Below the pieces are notes generated by a model. It had not been told where the DNA came from. It did not search any database and saw only the letters and a list, made by a program, of their open reading frames with translations. 64,000 nt of DNA from Rhodospirillaceae bacterium (GTDB lineage: Bacteria; Pseudomonadota; Alphaproteobacteria; Rhodospirillales; UBA2165), in contig CANIGJ010000004.1 in assembly GCA_947467145.1 (NCBI GenBank), positions 62,001 through 126,000 on the forward strand, in the 5' to 3' direction. Position numbers and translations under genes: made by a program. Below, in pieces: positions 8,939 to 17,122 of this stretch (its first letter is position 1; the number at the start of each line of letters is the position of its first letter).

Positions 8939-9397
8939 TCAGCGCGCGTCTCGGGGGAACGAGATCGTACCCGCGCTGACCATTTTCTCGACGGTGTCGA
9001 TCAGGCGCACCATGGCGTCGTCGAAGCGATAACCGGGAGCGCCCTCGCGAAATTCGAACAATAGGTCCTCGATGTACATCTTCATCGAGTTCTGACTCAT
9101 GTTCCGATAAAGCTTCTTTTTCAGCGCGTCGTCACCCTCGCTCGAATGCAGTAGCACGAGGATGTCGTCGTGCGCGGCGGTACGCAGCAAGGTCTGGATG
9201 CCGGCATCGCTGGCGGCTGTCAGATGCGTCAGGAAGGATTTGTAGCGTTCGTCGCGTTTGGCGCGCTCTTCCGGATGGATGGCATCCTCGATGCGCATCC
9301 ACAGGGTTTTGAGGTCGCGCTCGTCCACCTCGATGGTGCTGGCATCGAAGGTCAGGGCGAACCGGCCCGGTTCCATCTTGGCGACGCCAATCTTCAT
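8939..9397 (-). CDS. Standalone FliG C-terminal-domain-like protein
   Basis: A 152-residue soluble protein. Residues about 60-145 resemble the C-terminal part of the flagellar motor switch protein FliG: an IQTLLRTA helix, then ALKKKLYRNMSQNSMKMYIE, where FliG proteins have a near-identical RNMSQ helix. The FliG charged torque-helix residues are not clearly conserved, and there is no FliG N-terminal domain. No flagellar gene is nearby. It is divergent from the Nudix gene and convergent with gcrA. The homology call is by eye and moderate; function unknown. Confidence 0.5.
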   Translation of the reverse strand: MKIGVAKMEPGRFALTFDASTIEVDERDLKTLWMRIEDAIHPEERAKRDERYKSFLTHLTAASDAGIQTLLRTAAHDDILVLLHSSEGDDALKKKLYRNMSQNSMKMYIEDLLFEFREGAPGYRFDDAMVRLIDTVEKMVSAGTISFPRDAR

Positions 9398-9485
9398 GGA
9401 CGCGGTTTCATCTATCCGATAAAGGCCTAGACTGCAGCATAGGGGCGGGCTGTTAACGTACCCTTACCCAACCTTTTTATGCGGG

Positions 9486-10352
9486 ATGTGTTCCTTGGCC
9501 TATTTCGACCATATCAGGATCTGCAACGACCACGACCTGTCCCACTTCATCCCGTTCAGCGTGGGCGGGACCGAGGTCGGCTGGATCCGGCCCCCCTTGG
9601 CCGAACAGGCCGTCGCGGCCTCGGGCTATTTCCTGTGGGGCAGCGGCCTGACCCTCGATCCCCGCCTCGACGAATTCGGCTCGCGGTCATCGGCCTTGGC
9701 CGAGGCGTCGGAAGCCCTGGTCGAGCAGGGCATGGTGCCGCGTCTGCGCGGCGAGTTTTATTCCGTGGCGCCCCATTTCATGGCCGCCCCCCTGGCGCAG
9801 ATCGATCGGGGCGTCGTGCAGTCCTTCGGGTTGCGGGCTTACGGTGTGCATGTGAACGGCTATGTGCGCCGAGCCGACGGTTCGATCGACATGTGGATCG
9901 CGCGCCGCGCGCCGACACAAATTCTCTGTCCCAATATGCTCGATAACATGATTGCCGGCGGCCAGCCGATCGGGCTGTCGCCCTTCGACAATGTCTTGAA
10001 GGAAGCCGGCGAAGAAGCCGACGTGCCCGAGGCGCTGGCGCGTAAAGCGCGGCCCGTCGGCAGCGTGCGCTACACCATGGAGGTCGACGAAGGCCTGCGC
10101 CAGGACACGATGTTCTGTTACGACCTGGAACTGCCGGCCGACTTCAAGCCGCATAATGCGGATGGCGAAGTCGCCGAGTTCATGCTTTTGCCGGCACAGG
10201 ATGTGAAGGCCATCGTGCGCGACACCTTCGATTTCAAGTTCAACTGCAATCTGGTGATCATGGATTTCCTGATCCGCCACAAGTTGCTGACTGACGCCGA
10301 AGTCGATATCGCCGCGCTCAAGAAGTGGATGGGCCAAGGAGTCGTCAGCTAA
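9486..10352 (+). CDS. Nudix hydrolase with N-terminal DUF4743-like domain
   Basis: A 288-residue protein with an N-terminal DUF4743-like region (residues 1-120) and a C-terminal Nudix domain. The Nudix box is readable as GLSPFDNVLKEAGEEADV near residues 164-181, keeping the EAGEEA metal-binding core. The architecture matches the Nudix half of fungal Tnr3 thiamin pyrophosphokinase and plant Nudix 20/24 relatives that hydrolyse damaged thiamin diphosphates; the substrate here is an inference. The 3' end overlaps convergent gluQRS by 8 bp. Confidence 0.75.
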   Translation: MCSLAYFDHIRICNDHDLSHFIPFSVGGTEVGWIRPPLAEQAVAASGYFLWGSGLTLDPRLDEFGSRSSALAEASEALVEQGMVPRLRGEFYSVAPHFMAAPLAQIDRGVVQSFGLRAYGVHVNGYVRRADGSIDMWIARRAPTQILCPNMLDNMIAGGQPIGLSPFDNVLKEAGEEADVPEALARKARPVGSVRYTMEVDEGLRQDTMFCYDLELPADFKPHNADGEVAEFMLLPAQDVKAIVRDTFDFKFNCNLVIMDFLIRHKLLTDAEVDIAALKKWMGQGVVS

Positions 10353-11175
10353 AGCCGGCGAGCGCACGCACCTCGGCGGGCGTCTTGCCGCTGTCGCGTA
10401 AGGATCGCAAGGTTTCGGCGTGATCGCGTTTCGCCAGGCGCCGCCCGTTGGCATCGGTCAGCAGCGGATGAAACCGGTAATCGGGCGTCGGATAGCCGAG
10501 CAGAGCCTGCAGCACGCGATGTACATGCGTCGCCGCGCGTAGATCTTCGCCGCGCGTCACCAAAGTGATGCTTTGCAGATGATCGTCATGCGTGACCGAC
10601 AAGTGATAACTCGTCGGCGTGTCCTTGCGTGCCAGCACGACATCACCGAACTCTTCGGGCGTTGCGACCACTTCGCCGGCATCGAGATCGCGCCAGGTGA
10701 GCCGGCCGGTCTGCGCGATCGCCTTGGCCATATCCAATCGCAGCGCATAGGCATTGCCGCCGGCGATGCGCTTGGCGCGCGCCTCGTGTGTCAGTGCGCG
10801 ACACGTGCCGGGATAGATGGGGCCGTCAGGCCCTTGCGGGGCGTTGCCGGCTGATGCGATATCGGCGCGCGTGCAGAAACATGGATAGATCAGGCCCATG
10901 CCGTTCAACATGGCGACAAGATCGCGATAGGCGTGGAGGTGATCGGATTGACGCCGTACCTCGCCGGTCCATTTCAGTCCCAGCCATGTGAGATCTTCGC
11001 GGATGGCCGTTTCGAATTCGGGCCGGCAGCGCGTGCGGTCGATATCCTCGATGCGCAACAGGAACGTGCCGCCCTGCGAACGTGCTTCACGTTCGGCGAA
11101 CAACGCCGCGTGCGCATGGCCGAGATGCAGATAGCCGGTGGGCGACGGCGCAAAGCGGGTGACGACGTTTGCCAT
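10345..11175 (-). CDS. gluQ: Glutamyl-Q tRNA(Asp) synthetase
   Basis: Truncated GluRS paralogue that attaches glutamate to queuosine in tRNA(Asp). The 276-residue protein has the class I signature RFAPSPTGYLHLGHAHAA at residues 7-24, the RIEDIDRTR motif, a zinc site (CFC followed by YPGTC), and a KMSKS-equivalent (RRLAKRDHA) near the C-terminus. It lacks the GluRS anticodon-binding domain, as expected. It is divergent from the next hydrolase gene with about 50 bp between starts. Confidence 0.93.
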   Translation of the reverse strand: MANVVTRFAPSPTGYLHLGHAHAALFAEREARSQGGTFLLRIEDIDRTRCRPEFETAIREDLTWLGLKWTGEVRRQSDHLHAYRDLVAMLNGMGLIYPCFCTRADIASAGNAPQGPDGPIYPGTCRALTHEARAKRIAGGNAYALRLDMAKAIAQTGRLTWRDLDAGEVVATPEEFGDVVLARKDTPTSYHLSVTHDDHLQSITLVTRGEDLRAATHVHRVLQALLGYPTPDYRFHPLLTDANGRRLAKRDHAETLRSLRDSGKTPAEVRALAGFS

Positions 11176-11225
11176 GCCGGTCGATACCGCTAAAGTCAGT
11201 CATCAAGCAAGCGAGGCGAAACAGC

Positions 11226-11900
11226 ATGTCGGAAATTCAACAATTGTTCGGCCCCAGTGGCGGCCCGGCGTCCGGCGGCGCGCCCAAACAGGTCGTCATT
11301 CTCGCCCATGGCCTGGGTGCGGACGGCAACGACCTGATCGGCCTGGCGCCCTATTTCGCGCAGGCTTTGCCCGATGCGCTGTTCATCTCGCCCAATGCGC
11401 CGTTCCAGTGCGATATGGGCGGCTTCGGCTATCAATGGTTCAGCTATCAGGATCGCGCCCCAGCCCCCGTGCTGGCCGGTGTGCGCGCGGCGGCCCCCAT
11501 CCTCGATGCCTTCATTGATCGCGTACTCGCCGAGACCGGCTTGCCGGACGACAAGTTGGCGCTGGTCGGTTTTTCGCAAGGCACGATGATGTCGTTGTTC
11601 GTCGCGTTGCGCCGCGCCAAGCCGATTGCCGGCATCGTCGGTTTTTCCGGCCGCCTGATCGCGCCGGAAACCTTGGCGGGCGAAATCAAATCGCGCCCGC
11701 CGGTCGTGCTCGTGCATGGCGATCGCGACGATATCGTGCCGATTGCCGTTCTGCCCGAAGCGGTGAACACCTTGAAGGCGACCGGTGTGCCGGTCGATGC
11801 CTATGTCCGCTCGGGCCTCACGCATTCCATCGATCCGGAAGGGATCGAGATCGGCAGCGAGTTTCTGGCGCGCGTGCTGGGGGTGTCCGCGACCGCCTAG
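11226..11900 (+). CDS. Phospholipase/carboxylesterase-type alpha/beta hydrolase
   Basis: A 224-residue serine hydrolase of the LYPLA/YpfH carboxylesterase family. The nucleophile elbow is GFSQGT (Ser near residue 117), the oxyanion segment is AHGLGADGNDL near residue 24, and the acid and histidine are in VHGDRDDIVP and THSIDPEG. The ATG at 11226 is preferred over upstream starts, since GAGGCGAA sits at 11213-11220. Likely cytoplasmic; natural substrate unknown. Confidence 0.85.
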   Translation: MSEIQQLFGPSGGPASGGAPKQVVILAHGLGADGNDLIGLAPYFAQALPDALFISPNAPFQCDMGGFGYQWFSYQDRAPAPVLAGVRAAAPILDAFIDRVLAETGLPDDKLALVGFSQGTMMSLFVALRRAKPIAGIVGFSGRLIAPETLAGEIKSRPPVVLVHGDRDDIVPIAVLPEAVNTLKATGVPVDAYVRSGLTHSIDPEGIEIGSEFLARVLGVSATA

Positions 11901-11986
11901 GCGCTGTACTTGACGGTTTGGCTGACGAGGCGGAATGTTCCCGCAACGGGCTGCGCCGAATGCGGCCTCAACAACGGGAGCTTCAA

Positions 11987-12985
11987 ATGCGGATATCCAC
12001 GAGCCTGATCGGCGCGGCAGCGCTTTCGTTTGCAACGATGAGCATGACGAGCATGGCCACTGCAGCGGAGAAGAACGAAGTTCAGGGTGCAAAAGAGCAG
12101 ATCGCTGCCATCGGCAAAATCTGGAACGCCGAAGTCGGCGTGAAGGTGCGCCAGATCTACGATCCGATTTATGCCAAGTACAAAGAAAAGACGGACAAAG
12201 AGGTCAAGGTGACGCGCGACGTTGCCTATGGCGCCGACGACAAGCAAAAGCTCGATGTCCATCTGCCGACCAAGAAGGGCGCAAACCGTCCGATCGTCAT
12301 TTTCTTCCATGGCGGCGGTCAGACCGGCGGCGACAAGAACGGCACGTTCAACATTGGCGATTGGGCCGCGCGTCACGGCTTCGTCGGCATCAATGCGAAT
12401 TATCGCCTTTCGCCGCAGGTGAAGTGGCCGGCGCAAGGCCAAGACGTCGGCGCGGTCGTCGCCTTCGCCAAAAGCAAAGCCAAGGAATATGGCGGCGACG
12501 CCAATCGCATTTACGTGTGGGGCCAATCGGCCGGCGCCACGGTGATTGCCAATTATCTCTATCAGCCCGACATCCAACCGAACGGCGATCCGGGTGTGGT
12601 GGGTGCGATCCTGATGTCCGGCGTTTACACCACGCCGCATGCCGGTCCGCGCCGCGACTTCAGCCAGAACTATTATGGCGAGGACGAATCCAAATGGGAT
12701 GAACGGGCACCCATGGGGCAGGCCAAAGCCTACAAGGGCAAACGCGTGCCGACCCTGATCACCAATGCTCAGCTCAACCCGGACAATATCGAGTTCGAAG
12801 GCGTGGACCTCAATCAGGTGCTGTGCCGCAACGGCGGTTGCCCGCGTTACTTCCAAACCCTCGGGCATAACCACCTGTCGGAATCGTCGCATCTCAATAC
12901 GGCCGACCAGTCGGTTGCCCCGGCGATCCTCGATTTCATCAAATCGACCGCACCGGCTGCGATGAAAATGGCGGCCGCGAAATAG
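11987..12985 (+). CDS. Secreted alpha/beta hydrolase (esterase/lipase-like)
   Basis: A 332-residue exported protein. The ATG at 11987 follows a GGGAG ribosome site and gives a signal peptide (residues 1-25, ending in ATAA). The hydrolase domain belongs to the hormone-sensitive-lipase/BD-FAE type: FFHGGG oxyanion motif near residue 105 and WGQSAGA nucleophile motif near residue 180, with a C-terminal GHNHL histidine. About 70 residues of helical sequence precede the domain. It starts 86 bp after the previous hydrolase and may share its transcript. Confidence 0.8.
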   Translation: MRISTSLIGAAALSFATMSMTSMATAAEKNEVQGAKEQIAAIGKIWNAEVGVKVRQIYDPIYAKYKEKTDKEVKVTRDVAYGADDKQKLDVHLPTKKGANRPIVIFFHGGGQTGGDKNGTFNIGDWAARHGFVGINANYRLSPQVKWPAQGQDVGAVVAFAKSKAKEYGGDANRIYVWGQSAGATVIANYLYQPDIQPNGDPGVVGAILMSGVYTTPHAGPRRDFSQNYYGEDESKWDERAPMGQAKAYKGKRVPTLITNAQLNPDNIEFEGVDLNQVLCRNGGCPRYFQTLGHNHLSESSHLNTADQSVAPAILDFIKSTAPAAMKMAAAK

Positions 12986-12990
12986 CCGGA

Positions 12991-13028
12991 ATGGGGGCCG
13001 TCCGATGCAGAATTCGGCCGGCCCCCAT
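12991..13028 (+). terminator. Hairpin after secreted hydrolase gene
   Basis: Ten-base-pair perfect arms ATGGGGGCCG (12991-13000) and CGGCCCCCAT (13019-13028) with an 18-nt loop begin 6 nt after the stop codon. The U-tract is poor (ATATCTTGGTT), so it may act as a weak terminator or 3' stabiliser. Confidence 0.45.
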
Positions 13029-13133
13029 ATCTTGGTTAAGTTTCGGTGACGCCCCAGATATCTAGTTGAAATCGTCGGGAACTTCCCGTTATGCTGCTTC
13101 CTATGAGACCTCGAACGAAACGTGTGTTCGTAA

Positions 13134-13697
13134 ATGTCGGCAGGGCCTGAATCCTGTCCAGCATTGGTGCTCAACGCGGACTTTAGGCCGCTCAATTATT
13201 TTCCGTTGTCTTTATGGTCGTGGCAGGAAGCCGTCAAAGCGGTGTTCCTTGATCGCGTCAATGTGGTCTCCGAATACGATACGGAGATCCATTCGCCGTC
13301 GTGGAAGATGAAGCTGCCGTCGGTCATCTCGCTCAAGGAATATGTCCATCTGTCGCGCCGGCCCGCTTTCACGCGGTTCAACGTGTTCCTGCGCGATCAG
13401 TTCGCCTGCCAATATTGCGGCCATGCCTTTCCGACGCATGAGCTGACCTTCGATCATGTCATCCCGCGCTCGCGCGGCGGGCGGACCGAATGGAACAACG
13501 TGGTGACGGCGTGCGGCCACTGCAACCTCACCAAGGCCGACAAGCTGATCCAGGAAGTCGGCATGCATATCCGACGCCCGGCGGCCCAGCCGACCAATTA
13601 TCAGCTGCACGAAGCCGGGCGCCGCTTTCCGCCCAACTACCTGCACGAAAGCTGGCGTGACTTCCTGTACTGGGATACCGAGCTGGAGTCCGCCTAA
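13134..13697 (+). CDS. HNH endonuclease
   Basis: A 187-residue protein with an HNH/McrA-type domain: zinc ligands CQYCG (near residues 87-91) and CGHC (near 124-127), with the HNH core TFDHVIPRSRGG...WNN between them. The N-terminal segment VLNADFRPLNYFPLSLWSW is typical of a widespread alphaproteobacterial HNH family found in single copy on the chromosome. There is no restriction or phage gene around it, so a housekeeping DNA-repair or RNA-processing role is as likely as restriction. Confidence 0.88.
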   Translation: MSAGPESCPALVLNADFRPLNYFPLSLWSWQEAVKAVFLDRVNVVSEYDTEIHSPSWKMKLPSVISLKEYVHLSRRPAFTRFNVFLRDQFACQYCGHAFPTHELTFDHVIPRSRGGRTEWNNVVTACGHCNLTKADKLIQEVGMHIRRPAAQPTNYQLHEAGRRFPPNYLHESWRDFLYWDTELESA

Positions 13698-13710
13698 AAT
13701 CGGCGCAAAT

Positions 13711-13726
13711 CGGCCATTTTTGGCCG
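13711..13726 (+). terminator. Short hairpin after HNH gene
   Basis: CGGCCA-TTTT-TGGCCG forms a 6-bp perfect stem 13 nt after the HNH stop. No U-tract follows, so termination is uncertain. Confidence 0.35.
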
Positions 13727-13732
13727 CCCTGC

Positions 13733-13761
13733 TTGACCAATCGCCCTGATTTCCCTACAAA
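13733..13761 (+). promoter_or_regulatory. Candidate sigma-70 promoter of rpsD
   Basis: TTGACC at 13733-13738 and TACAAA at 13756-13761 are separated by 17 nt, a good vegetative match. A start near 13768 would leave a leader of about 100 nt before rpsD, long enough for S4 autogenous control, though no S4-binding pseudoknot was identified by eye. Confidence 0.5.
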
Positions 13762-13871
13762 CCGCCCACTTCCGAGAAAGTAGATCGCGACTTCGGGTCA
13801 CGGTCTCGTCCTTGCCGCTCGCTATGGCTTGGAACTATCGGCAACAACATGAACATGAACTGGATTCAGAC

Positions 13872-14486
13872 ATGACCAAGCGCCTTCAGGCGAAGTACAA
13901 GATCGACCGCCGTCTCCGCGTCAATCTGTGGGGCCGCGCCAAATCCCCTTTCAACACCCGTGAATATGGACCGGGCCAACATGGCCAGCGGCGCAAGAAG
14001 CCGTCGGACTTCGGCATTCAGCTTCAGGCGAAGCAGAAACTGAAGGGCTATTACGGCAACGTGTCCGAGCGCCAGTTCCGCCGTTATTACGACGAAGCAG
14101 TGCGCCAGAAGGGTGACTCCGGCGAACATCTCATCGGCATTCTCGAACGCCGTCTGGACGCCGTCGTTTATCGTATGAAATTCGTGCCGACCGTGTTCGC
14201 GGCCCGTCAGTTCGTCAACCATGGCCACATCAAGGTCAATGGCAAGCGCGTCAACATTCCGTCCTATCTCGTGAAGGCCGGCGACGTCGTCGAGGTGAAG
14301 GAAAAGTCGCGCGACCTGGGTCTGGTGCTCGAAGCTGCCGGTTCGCCGGAGCGCGATCTGCCGTCCTACGTCGAGGTCGACCACGCCAAGATGCGCGGCA
14401 CCTTCCTGCGCGTGCCGCAGTTGGGCGACGTTCCGTATCCGGTTCAGATGGAACCGCACCTCGTCGTCGAATATTATTCGCGCTAA
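13872..14486 (+). CDS. rpsD: 30S ribosomal protein S4
   Basis: A 204-residue primary 16S rRNA-binding protein. The N-terminus [21 protein letters not shown] and the [10 protein letters not shown] motif are standard for alphaproteobacterial S4, and the S4 RNA-binding domain lies near residues 93-155 ([24 protein letters not shown]). The ATG at 13872 gives the normal family length; an upstream in-frame extension is not supported. The gene stands alone outside the alpha operon, as usual in alphaproteobacteria. Confidence 0.97.
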   Translation: MTKRLQAKYKIDRRLRVNLWGRAKSPFNTREYGPGQHGQRRKKPSDFGIQLQAKQKLKGYYGNVSERQFRRYYDEAVRQKGDSGEHLIGILERRLDAVVYRMKFVPTVFAARQFVNHGHIKVNGKRVNIPSYLVKAGDVVEVKEKSRDLGLVLEAAGSPERDLPSYVEVDHAKMRGTFLRVPQLGDVPYPVQMEPHLVVEYYSR

Positions 14487-14509
14487 TCCTTAGTTGGATT
14501 TCGCAAACG

Positions 14510-14537
14510 AAAAGGCCGCCTTCGGGCGGCCTTTTTT
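14510..14537 (+). terminator. Rho-independent terminator of rpsD
   Basis: AAAAGGCCGCC-TTCG-GGCGGCCTTTTTT: a 9-11 bp GC-rich stem with a UUCG tetraloop and a U-run, 24 nt after the rpsD stop. The A-run on the 5' side means it could also act for the convergent minus-strand gene. Confidence 0.92.
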
Positions 14538-14545
14538 GTTGTGTG

Positions 14546-15094
14546 CTATAGGTCGTTCAACTGGCGTCTGACCCAGCGCAACGCACCTTCGAAATCCGCC
14601 GCGATCGGCGTGCCGCCCGACAGCGCAGCACCGGCGATGATCGTGGCCTCCGGCAGGCCGAAATCTTCGATGACCATGCCGGCGGGATTGACCAGGCGCG
14701 GGCCGACGCGGGTCAGGGTCTCGTCCACTTCGGCGTGGAAGCGCGCCATGCGTTCGGCATAGGGCGTGGGATCGAGCGTATAGGCGACCACGGGTTTGCC
14801 CAGTGCCGCCATCGCGCCCATCTCGAACGCGGTAGCGGGGTCCATACTGGGCCCGCGGAACGGCGTCAGATCGGCAACCAATGCGTCGCAGCCTTGAATG
14901 ATCTTCAACCGCTCGCGGAACAAGGCCGCTGCGTCGCCTGCCTTGCCGACGAATTGCACGCCGGCCAGGAAATCCGTGGCGACCACGCCTTCGAGGCCGT
15001 AGCGCTCGCACAGCGCCTTCTTCGTCTCGGCGATTTCCAAACCTTGCGGATGATAGATATCGGGGCCGGCAATATAGATGCGGGGTTCGCTCAT
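14546..15094 (-). CDS. Nucleoside 2-deoxyribosyltransferase-family protein
   Basis: A 182-residue protein of the nucleoside 2-deoxyribosyltransferase fold. Family marks are the N-terminal RIYIAGPDIYHP, the central CDALVADLTPFRGPSMDPATAFEMG (nucleophile Glu in the AFEMG segment) and the following KPVVAYT strand. It is convergent with rpsD across the terminator. Members act in nucleoside salvage or, in some cases, as hydrolases of modified nucleotides; which applies here is unknown. Confidence 0.82.
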   Translation of the reverse strand: MSEPRIYIAGPDIYHPQGLEIAETKKALCERYGLEGVVATDFLAGVQFVGKAGDAAALFRERLKIIQGCDALVADLTPFRGPSMDPATAFEMGAMAALGKPVVAYTLDPTPYAERMARFHAEVDETLTRVGPRLVNPAGMVIEDFGLPEATIIAGAALSGGTPIAADFEGALRWVRRQLNDL

Positions 15095-15218
15095 CTTCGC
15101 TTCGCCTGTTCGCTTACTCGGCAGAAACGCTAAACGGGCGCGTTAAACTGTGCAATGGCGCGCTAGGATTCGGGTTCGACACAACCTATTATAGTCCGAT
15201 CAGGTCAGGGGATTTTGG

Positions 15219-16286
15219 GTGACAAGTCAACGCAGCTTTGACGAAACACTGCGCATCGCGGATGTCGCGATGGGGCATATGCGCACTTACGCGATCCCCA
15301 TGACGCCTGAAAATTTCACCGTCTGGTACCATTACGCGGGCAACTCTTATCCCGATCTCAAACGCGCTATCGATATCCTGCTGCGCGCGCATGACGGCGT
15401 CACGCCGCCGGCCTCGGCCGAGCTGTTCGAACGTTTCTTTGCCAATGCTCAGGAAAACGACAGCGTGCGCGATGCCATCACGCGCATGGAAGAGGTGATG
15501 AGCCGCGCGGCGCGAGATTTATCGCAGGCCGGACAAGGTGCCGCCGCCTTTGGCGATGCCTTGCAGTCGGCGACCGGTGCGCTGAGCAACGACACCCGCG
15601 CCGGCACGTTGGAACAAGTTGTTCAGGGCATTGTGCAGGCGACGCGGCAGATGGAAGCGCGCTCGCGTGAACTGGAACAACGCCTCGACGCGGCGTCCGG
15701 CGAAGTGAGCCAGCTCAAGACCGAAGTCGAAGCGATGCGCATCGAAGCGACGACGGATGCGCTGACGGGCCTCGCGAACCGCAAACGCTTCGACGCGCGG
15801 TTGCGCGAAGAAAGCGAAGAAGCAAAAGACAGCAAAGAACCCTTGTCGCTGTTGATGTTGGATCTCGACCATTTCAAACGCTTCAACGACAACCATGGTC
15901 ATCTGATCGGCGATCATGTGTTGCGCCTGTTGAGCGAGGTCATGCAACAATCAGTCAAGGGCCGCGACATCGCCGCGCGCTTCGGCGGCGAGGAATTTTC
16001 CATCATCCTGCCGGCGACGGCCTTGCAGCATGCCAAAGGCCTCGGCAATGCCATCCGCGAAAAGATCTCCAAGAAGGTGATCGTCAATCGCGTGACCGGA
16101 CTGGAGCTTGGGCAGATCACCTTGTCGATCGGCGCGGCGCAATACCGCCCGGGTGAGCCGCCCGCCGAATTGATCGAGCGGGCCGATGCCGCGCTTTATC
16201 GCGCCAAAAAAAGCGGGCGCAACAAGGTCATCACCGAGCTGGAGAATCCCGAGTCGGAATTGGCGTTGGGCACCCTCGGACGATAG
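15219..16286 (+). CDS. Diguanylate cyclase (GGDEF)
   Basis: A 355-residue soluble protein with a helical N-terminal half (residues 1-165, coiled coil near 130-175) and a C-terminal GGDEF domain. The active site reads RFGGEEF near residue 253, so it should make c-di-GMP. The inhibitory I-site position five residues upstream reads KGRD instead of RXXD, so product inhibition may be lost. No transmembrane segment or receiver domain is seen. The start is GTG at 15219. Confidence 0.9.
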   Translation: MTSQRSFDETLRIADVAMGHMRTYAIPMTPENFTVWYHYAGNSYPDLKRAIDILLRAHDGVTPPASAELFERFFANAQENDSVRDAITRMEEVMSRAARDLSQAGQGAAAFGDALQSATGALSNDTRAGTLEQVVQGIVQATRQMEARSRELEQRLDAASGEVSQLKTEVEAMRIEATTDALTGLANRKRFDARLREESEEAKDSKEPLSLLMLDLDHFKRFNDNHGHLIGDHVLRLLSEVMQQSVKGRDIAARFGGEEFSIILPATALQHAKGLGNAIREKISKKVIVNRVTGLELGQITLSIGAAQYRPGEPPAELIERADAALYRAKKSGRNKVITELENPESELALGTLGR

Positions 16287-16289
16287 CGT

Positions 16290-17009
16290 TCAGCTGGCTC
16301 CGCCGACGGTGAATTCGACTAGACGGCCTTTCGTATCTTTGCCCGTACCTGTGGATCCAAGTCCCGCACCACGCATTTGATAAGTGCCGCTTGCAGCAAG
16401 GCCATTCGTGCAGGCGACAGACCAAGTCCCCTGATTTGTGCCGCGGTAAGAGCCTGTGCATCTGCCATCGTTATTCGGCAGCGTCATCGTCATTTCTCCC
16501 GACTCGCCTTTTGCCCGGATCGTGGCCGTTCCCGCTATCAACGATGGATAGCCTTCCCATTTGATTGCGATCGGGCGGGATATGCTTTCCGGTTCGGCTG
16601 TGTTGGGCGGCGGCGGAGCCGGTTTGATATTGGGTGGTGTAGCAATCGGTGTTGGGACAGGCGTCTGAGGTTTGGAAGCTGCCGGTGCGGTTTCGTCCCA
16701 GACGACCGTTCTGTTTTTGGCATAAATCGAACATGGCGCGCCACGCGATCGGGTTAGGCAGGATTCTTCAGCGACCTGCATTTCACTGCCGTAACAACTC
16801 TACCCTTCACAAAAGGAATAGCCGATATTGCTGCCGTCGTTGGCGACGAAAAAATATTGAGGGGAAGCTTTCTCCAGATATTGTGCGTAATACCTCTCGA
16901 CCATCGCCCGGTTCGGCAGCGGCCCTTTGCCATATTTGTCTTTTGCCGTCGGTAAAGCGCATGCCGTTAGCGCGATCATTGTCGCGGCCATCAATCCCAA
17001 TAATTTCAC
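16290..17009 (-). pseudogene. Lipoprotein gene interrupted by one in-frame amber codon
   Basis: Reading from GTG at 17009 (preceded by a G-rich ribosome site), the product is a lipoprotein with lipobox LTAC, then a short domain ending GYSFCEG, a TAG at 16800-16802, and continuation in the same frame (SCYGSEMQVAEESC...) to the stop at 16290. The cysteines before and after the TAG fit one domain (FC...SC...SC...PCSIYA) that is common in alphaproteobacterial secreted proteins. The remainder has a Pro-rich linker and a beta-rich C-terminal domain. A CAG-to-TAG change would explain it. It is either a recent pseudogene, a sequencing error, or amber read-through; the piece from 16781 could also be made separately. 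Confidence 0.7.
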
Positions 17010-17122
17010 GATTCGCCCCCCCCGCCCCGGTTGCATAAACTAAGCGAGAACAAGAATGCCCTGCAATACGCGGCTTACCTGCTGCCCCTGGGATGTCCGG
17101 TTTCGCGTGTTATATTGCCCGC

